Shown here piece by piece: positions 59,844 through 64,000 of a stretch of 64,000 nt of DNA. The notes below the pieces were generated by a model. The model was given only the letters and a program-made list of their open reading frames with translations. It was not told the DNA's origin and made no database searches. The translations under genes and the position numbers were made by a program. The stretch comes from Terriglobia bacterium (GTDB lineage: Bacteria; Acidobacteriota; Terriglobia; Terriglobales; Acidobacteriaceae), in NCBI GenBank assembly GCA_020073645.1, contig JAIQET010000015.1:1-64000 (forward strand), written 5' to 3'. The stretch's first letter is position 1; the number at the start of each line of letters is the position of its first letter.

Positions 59844-61178
59844 ATGGAAAGCGCACTCCTGGTTCACCGCCTGCACTTCGCCTTCACCGTAATTTTTCAC
59901 TATCTTTTTCCGCAGCTCACCATGGGACTGGCGCCGCTGATCGTGGTGCTCAAGACTCTGGGCCTGCGCCGCAACGATGAACGCTACAACCAGGCGGCGC
60001 GCTTCTGGGCGCGCATCTTCGGGATCAACTTCGTGCTGGGCGTGGTGACTGGGATTCCGATGGAATTTCAGTTCGGCACCAACTGGTCGCATTTTTCGCG
60101 CTTCGCCGGAGGCGTGATCGGCCAGACGCTGGCCATGGAAGGCATGTTCGCCTTCTTCCTGGAATCGGCATTTCTGGGATTGTTTCTCTACGGCGAGAAG
60201 CGGCTGAGCCCGAAGGCGCACTGGTGGTCGGCGGTCGCCGTGTTTCTGGGCTCGTGGCTGTCTGGATTTTTCATCATTGCCACCGATGCGTGGATGCAGC
60301 ATCCCGTAGGTTATGTCCGCGCGGCCGATGGTTCGGCGCAGCTCAGCAGCTTTTGGGCGCTGGTGCTCAACCCGTGGGCGTGGTGGCAGTATGCGCACAA
60401 CATGAGCGGGGCGGGAATCACGGGCGCGTTTGTGATGGCGTCGGTGGGAGCCTTCTACCTGTTGGGGCGGAAGCACCTGGAGCACGGACGCATTTTCGTG
60501 AAGGTGGGCGTGGTCGCGGGCTGCGTGTTCAGCATCGTGCAACTGTTCCCTACCGGCGACAGGCAAGGCAAGATGGTGGCCCTGAACCAACCGGTCACAC
60601 TGGCCGCGATGGAAGCCCTGTTCACCGGGCAACCCGGCGCGCCCCTGGTGCTCATCGGGCAGCCCAACGTGACAGAGCGCAAAATCGACAACCCGGTGCT
60701 CGTTCCCAAAATGCTGAGCTTTCTGACTTACCGTCGCTGGGGAGCGCACGTGCACGGGCTGGACGAATTTCCGCAGGAATTGTGGCCGGGGACCATTCCA
60801 CTGCTTTACTACAGCTATCACATCATGGTGGGACTGGGGACCATCTTCATTGCCATCATGGTGGTGGCAGTGTTTCTGCTGTGGCGTGGCAAGCTGTTTG
60901 ACGCGCGCTGGATGCTATGGGTGCTGTTGCTGAGCTTGCCGTTTCCCTACATCGCGAACACCGCCGGCTGGATGACCGCCGAACTCGGCCGCCAGCCCTG
61001 GCTGGTGTACGGATTGATGTTGACGGCCGACGGCTACTCCAAGACCGTCTCGGCTGGGAATGGCCTGTTCACGTTGCTGGGGTTCATGGGGATGTATACC
61101 GCGCTGAGCATCCTGTTCCTGTTTCTGGTGCGGCGGGAGATTGAGCACGGGCCGGCGGCAGAAACGGTTGCCCACTAG
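59844..61178 (+). CDS. cydA: Cytochrome bd ubiquinol oxidase subunit I
   Basis: 444 residues, nine predicted helices. The b595 heme ligand H19 is in RLHFAFTVIFHYLFP, with the conserved GIPMEFQFGTNW, further His (YAHNMSGA) and Glu (EGMFAFFLESAF) sites, and the C-terminal GWMTAELGRQPW. The Q-loop between about 240 and 320 is short, as in CIO-type (cyanide-insensitive) enzymes. Reduces O2 with quinol at high affinity. The ATG at 59844 is chosen on the E. coli-like numbering of H19; a CRP/FNR-like site lies upstream. cydB follows 8 bp later. Confidence 0.95.
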   Translation: MESALLVHRLHFAFTVIFHYLFPQLTMGLAPLIVVLKTLGLRRNDERYNQAARFWARIFGINFVLGVVTGIPMEFQFGTNWSHFSRFAGGVIGQTLAMEGMFAFFLESAFLGLFLYGEKRLSPKAHWWSAVAVFLGSWLSGFFIIATDAWMQHPVGYVRAADGSAQLSSFWALVLNPWAWWQYAHNMSGAGITGAFVMASVGAFYLLGRKHLEHGRIFVKVGVVAGCVFSIVQLFPTGDRQGKMVALNQPVTLAAMEALFTGQPGAPLVLIGQPNVTERKIDNPVLVPKMLSFLTYRRWGAHVHGLDEFPQELWPGTIPLLYYSYHIMVGLGTIFIAIMVVAVFLLWRGKLFDARWMLWVLLLSLPFPYIANTAGWMTAELGRQPWLVYGLMLTADGYSKTVSAGNGLFTLLGFMGMYTALSILFLFLVRREIEHGPAAETVAH

Positions 61179-61186
61179 AGGTCTTT

Positions 61187-62227
61187 ATGGAAACACTGTG
61201 GTTCATCATCGTCGCGGTCATGCTGACGGCCTACGTGGTGCTCGACGGTTTCGACCTGGGTGCCGGAGTGATTTATCTCTTCGTGGCGCGCAGTGACACG
61301 GAGCGCCGCATGGTGCTGCGCTCGATTGGGCCGGTGTGGGATGGCAACGAAGTCTGGTTGCTGGCCGCGGGCGGAACGCTGTACTTCGCCTTCCCCCAGC
61401 TGTACGCCTCCAGCTTTAGCGGCTTCTATCTGCCGTTGATGATGGTGTTATGGCTTCTGATGCTGCGGGCCATCGGAATCGAGTTCCGCACCCACATTGA
61501 TGATCCGGTTTGGCAGGGGTTCTTTGATGTGGTCTTCTGCGTGTCCAGCGCGCTGCTCGCCATCTTCTTCGGAGCCGCGCTGGGCAATGTGGTCCGAGGC
61601 GTGCCCCTGGGACCGGATGGATATTTCTTCGAGCCGCTGTGGACCAACTTCAGAGTCGGACCTCATCCCGGGATTCTGGACTGGTACACGGTTATGGCCG
61701 GGGTCGTGGCCCTGGTGACGCTGACGGCGCATGGTGCCTTGTATGTCGCGATCAAGACGGAAGGTGATTTGAGCCAGCGCTCCCGCCGGATCGCAGTCAT
61801 GGTGTGGCCGCTCCAACTCTTGCTCACCTGCGTTAGCCTGCTGGCGACGTACTACATTCAGCCGCAAGTCATGAACAACTACAAGGCTCATTCCGTAGGA
61901 CTGCTGGTGCCGGTCGTGGTGCTGGGCAGCTTGGCGGTGATGATCTGGGCTGCCACGAAAAGCAAAGAGAAACTCGCCTTCGCCGCTTCCAGTCTGTACA
62001 TTGCCGCCATGCTGGTGGGCGCGGCCTTCGCGCTCTATCCGGTGCTGCTGCCCGCCAGCACCGATCTCAGCTACAGCCTGACTATCTACAACAGTGCCGC
62101 CGGACATCATGGGCTGGCCGTCGGCATTGTCTGGTGGATTCTGGGGATGCTGCTGGCGCTTGGATATTTCCTGTTCATCTACCGCATGTTCCGCGGCAAG
62201 GTAAGGCTGGAGGGACAGGGATACTGA
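61187..62227 (+). CDS. cydB: Cytochrome bd ubiquinol oxidase subunit II
   Basis: 346 residues, eight helices. The family signature DGFDLGAGVIYLFVA is in the first helix, followed by GPVWDGNEVWLLAAGGTLYFAFPQLYA and the later LDWYTVMAGVVALVTLTAHGALY. Structural partner of CydA for the quinol oxidase. No cydX or cydCD lies nearby, so assembly factors are elsewhere. The hairpin at 62247-62308 closes the operon. Confidence 0.95.
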   Translation: METLWFIIVAVMLTAYVVLDGFDLGAGVIYLFVARSDTERRMVLRSIGPVWDGNEVWLLAAGGTLYFAFPQLYASSFSGFYLPLMMVLWLLMLRAIGIEFRTHIDDPVWQGFFDVVFCVSSALLAIFFGAALGNVVRGVPLGPDGYFFEPLWTNFRVGPHPGILDWYTVMAGVVALVTLTAHGALYVAIKTEGDLSQRSRRIAVMVWPLQLLLTCVSLLATYYIQPQVMNNYKAHSVGLLVPVVVLGSLAVMIWAATKSKEKLAFAASSLYIAAMLVGAAFALYPVLLPASTDLSYSLTIYNSAAGHHGLAVGIVWWILGMLLALGYFLFIYRMFRGKVRLEGQGY

Positions 62228-62246
62228 GCCGAGAGTTAACCAGCTT

Positions 62247-62308
62247 TGTCATCCTTCGACTACGTAACGGCTTCGCAATGCGAAGCCGCTCCTTCGCTCA
62301 GGATGACA
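62247..62308. repeat. TGTCATCC cruciform repeat
   Basis: Outer arms TGTCATCCT / AGGATGACA enclose a second perfect hairpin CGGCTTCGC-AAT-GCGAAGCCG. It is the common bacterial type of dispersed repeat with 'GGATGACA' ends and may also terminate cydAB transcripts. Confidence 0.75.
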
Positions 62309-62351
62309 GTTTCTACTCAGTTGTCCCTTTTCCGCTAGACTAATTCAGATC

Positions 62352-63110
62352 ATGAGCTCCCGCCTGCAAGACAAAACTGCCATCGTTACCGGCGCGGGCA
62401 GCGGCATTGGCCGCGCCTGCGCCATTGCCCTGGCCCGCGAAGGCGCAAAAGTTGCGCTGGTTGGCCGGCGCAAGGAACGCCTCGAGGCTGTCGGGCACGA
62501 GATCGGCGACTCCGCTCTGGTTCTTGCTGCCGATGTGTCCATCCAGCAGGAAATCGACCGGGTGGTCGAGCAGACCGTGAGCGAGTTCGGCGGGCTCAAC
62601 GTGTTGGTGAATAACGCCGGAGTGCTTCACATCGGCACCGCCGAACAGATCACTGAAGCCCAGTGGGACGAAACCTTCAACGTAAACGTCCGTGGCCTCT
62701 GGCTGCTCTCCCGCGCCGTCCTGCCACACATGCGCAAGGCCGGAGGCGGGTCGATCATCAATATCGCTTCGGTGCTGGGCATCAACGGCGCGCGCAATCG
62801 GGCTTCGTACGCTGCGTCGAAAGGCGCGGTCGTGCTGCTCACCAAGTGCATGGCCATCGACCACGGACAGGAGAACATCCGGGTCAACGCGATTTGCCCG
62901 TCGTTTGTGGAAACCGATCTGACGGCGGCGGTGATCAGCAAAGCTCCTGACCCCGCTGCCGTCCGGCAGGAGCGCACTGCGGTGCACCCCATCGGCCGCC
63001 TTGGCCAACCCGAAGACATGGCGGGGCTGGCAGTGTACCTGGCGAGCGATGAGTCCTCGTGGGTGACGGGGGCGGCGTTTCCGGTGGATGGGGGATACCT
63101 CGCGCTGTAG
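62352..63110 (+). CDS. SDR-family oxidoreductase (FabG-like)
   Basis: 252 residues, classical SDR. TGAGSGIGRACA (cofactor), NNAGVL, catalytic Ser in IASVLG and YAASKG, and a C-terminal PVDGGYLAL as in 3-oxoacyl reductases. GRRKERLEA suggests NADPH use. Substrate unknown. Its stop codon TAG lies inside the first arm of a large inverted repeat. Confidence 0.9.
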   Translation: MSSRLQDKTAIVTGAGSGIGRACAIALAREGAKVALVGRRKERLEAVGHEIGDSALVLAADVSIQQEIDRVVEQTVSEFGGLNVLVNNAGVLHIGTAEQITEAQWDETFNVNVRGLWLLSRAVLPHMRKAGGGSIINIASVLGINGARNRASYAASKGAVVLLTKCMAIDHGQENIRVNAICPSFVETDLTAAVISKAPDPAAVRQERTAVHPIGRLGQPEDMAGLAVYLASDESSWVTGAAFPVDGGYLAL

Positions 63111-63203
63111 CGCCGGCGTCCCGCCGGCCACCACGATGTCGAAGAGGGAATGAGCCGCTTCGTTGCACGAGCTTCATCGTGGTCGGCGGGACGCCGGCGC
63201 TAC
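63107..63203. repeat. GTAGCGCC-type inverted repeat, paired copies
   Basis: Left arm 63107-63138 and right arm 63175-63203 are reverse complements over about 29 bp, apart from a 3-bp insertion and one mismatch in the left arm. The spacer is 36 bp. The TAG in the left arm ends the SDR gene. The same arm occurs at 33943. Confidence 0.8.
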
Positions 63204-63227
63204 GTCACACCCTCCTGTGACGATCTG

Positions 63228-63233
63228 TATAAT
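63228..63233 (+). promoter_or_regulatory. Candidate -10 box of mrp-like gene
   Basis: TATAAT with a leader of about 40 nt to the TTG at 63280. The -35 position (63205-63210, TCACAC) matches weakly. Confidence 0.35.
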
Positions 63234-63279
63234 CAAAAGGTTCGGCAATTCCTACTGCTCTTTTCTGGAAGGTGCCCTC

Positions 63280-64000
63280 TTGGCTCATATGCATTCTGGA
63301 CAGCAACCGCCCGCTCCTCAGCCTTTGCCCGGCGTGAACAGCATCATCGCCGTTGGTTCCGGCAAGGGCGGGGTGGGGAAGACCACGCTCGCCGTGAATC
63401 TGGCGATCGCCATGTCGAAGCTGGGGCACAAGGTCGGCCTCCTCGACGCGGATGTCTATGGTCCCAATGTGCCGCTCATGCTGGGCACCAGCGCGCAACC
63501 GAAAGTCGTGGGAGACAACCGCCTGGAGCCGCTCACCATCCACGGGCTCAAGGTGATCTCGGTGGGCTTCCTGAATCCCGGGGACAAGCCGCTGATCTGG
63601 CGCGGGCCCATGCTGCACTCCATCATCCGCCAGTTTCTCGGTTCGGTGGAGTGGGGCCTGCTCGATTACCTGGTAATTGACCTGCCGCCGGGAACCGGAG
63701 ACGTGGCGCTCTCGCTCATCCAGACGGTGCCGCTGACCGGAGCCATCGTGGTTTCCACGCCCTCGGACGTTGCCCTGCAAGACGCGCGCAAGGCCATCGA
63801 AATGTTCCGCCAGATGAAGGTGGACCTGGTGGGCATGGTCGAGAACATGAGCTACTTCGTCTGCCCGCACTGCAACCACGAGATCGACATCTTCTCCCGC
63901 GGCGGCGCAGAAAAAACTGCCAGCCAGTTCGGGGTCGCCTTCCTGGGCAGCGTGCAGCTCGATCCCGACATCCGCAAAGCCGGAGACACCGGCAAGCCCT
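63280..64000 (+). CDS. mrp: Mrp/NBP35-family Fe-S carrier ATPase (partial, cut by window end)
   Basis: 240 codons are visible. The deviant Walker A GKGGVGKTT and DADVYGPNVP, VIDLPPGTGD and the CPHC pair in FVCPHCNHEIDIFSRGG, used to hold a bridging 4Fe-4S cluster, define the family. It carries and transfers clusters during Fe-S protein maturation in the cytosol. No N-terminal DUF59/MIP18 domain, so the short form. TTG 63280 has GGAAGG seven bases upstream; ATG 63289 is the alternative. The C-terminus lies beyond the window. Confidence 0.93.
   Translation, partial: MAHMHSGQQPPAPQPLPGVNSIIAVGSGKGGVGKTTLAVNLAIAMSKLGHKVGLLDADVYGPNVPLMLGTSAQPKVVGDNRLEPLTIHGLKVISVGFLNPGDKPLIWRGPMLHSIIRQFLGSVEWGLLDYLVIDLPPGTGDVALSLIQTVPLTGAIVVSTPSDVALQDARKAIEMFRQMKVDLVGMVENMSYFVCPHCNHEIDIFSRGGAEKTASQFGVAFLGSVQLDPDIRKAGDTGKP

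Noticed and set aside
59781-60821. 346-codon minus-strand frame over cydA
   Set aside because: Charged, His/Arg-rich shadow of membrane-helix codons; cydA is certain.

Overview
The window is GC-rich, densely coded bacterial chromosome with no rRNA, tRNA, CRISPR array or recognisable transposase. The gene content suggests an Acidobacteriota genome: Ig-repeat secreted proteins, a serine/threonine kinase fused to a TolB/PD40-like propeller, tandem sigma-54 response regulators, TonB-M48 neighbours, and many short intergenic palindromes and heptamer repeats. No marker gene is present, so this placement is an inference from gene style.

Region 1 (1-14.5 kb) holds a SAM methyltransferase, a small Flp-type pilin, a TonB/M48-protease pair and a UDP-GlcNAc-6-dehydrogenase-like enzyme. 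After these come a DUF218 protein, a FecR protein, a secreted Ig-repeat serine protease, and a minus-strand exopolysaccharide set (Wzc-like tyrosine autokinase, TPR protein, O-antigen ligase/polymerase).

Region 2 (14.8-31.2 kb, all plus strand) is the most distinctive part: a pseudaminic-acid-type nonulosonate operon. pseB, pseC, a methylase, an SpsF-type cytidylyltransferase, pseG and pseI are present. The usual PseH N-acetyltransferase is not. In its place are an SDR, a metallophosphoesterase, an ATP-grasp ligase, a formyltransferase-like protein and a PIG-L deacetylase, mostly joined by ATGA start/stop overlaps. A polysaccharide deacetylase, a large GT-B-like transferase, two methyltransferases and a Wzx flippase follow. 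Together with region 1 this looks like one surface-polysaccharide locus that makes, decorates, flips and polymerises a glycan containing an unusual nonulosonic acid.

Region 3 (31.2-47 kb) is regulatory and envelope-related: an NtrC-type regulator with its sensor kinase and a Pro-rich secreted protein, an OmpA-like porin, a BNR-propeller protein, a VapBC-type toxin-antitoxin pair with a perfect operator palindrome, a glycine-zipper lipoprotein, a hybrid kinase/NtrC-type regulator/degenerate receiver operon, and a GT4 glycosyltransferase.

Region 4 (47-64 kb) carries a CDGSH iron-sulfur protein, a Tat-exported FAD oxidoreductase, the kinase-propeller protein, a MoxR-like ATPase/VWA pair and a Lon-N-domain protein. 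It also has two SDRs, a 'mobile mystery protein A/B' (HTH + Fic) pair in an AT-rich island, a thioesterase, cytochrome bd oxidase (cydAB) behind a CRP/FNR-like operator, and the start of an Mrp/NBP35 ATPase cut by the window end. Dispersed intergenic repeats (heptamer/octamer arrays and several palindrome families, some supplying the stop codon of the adjacent gene) run through the whole window.
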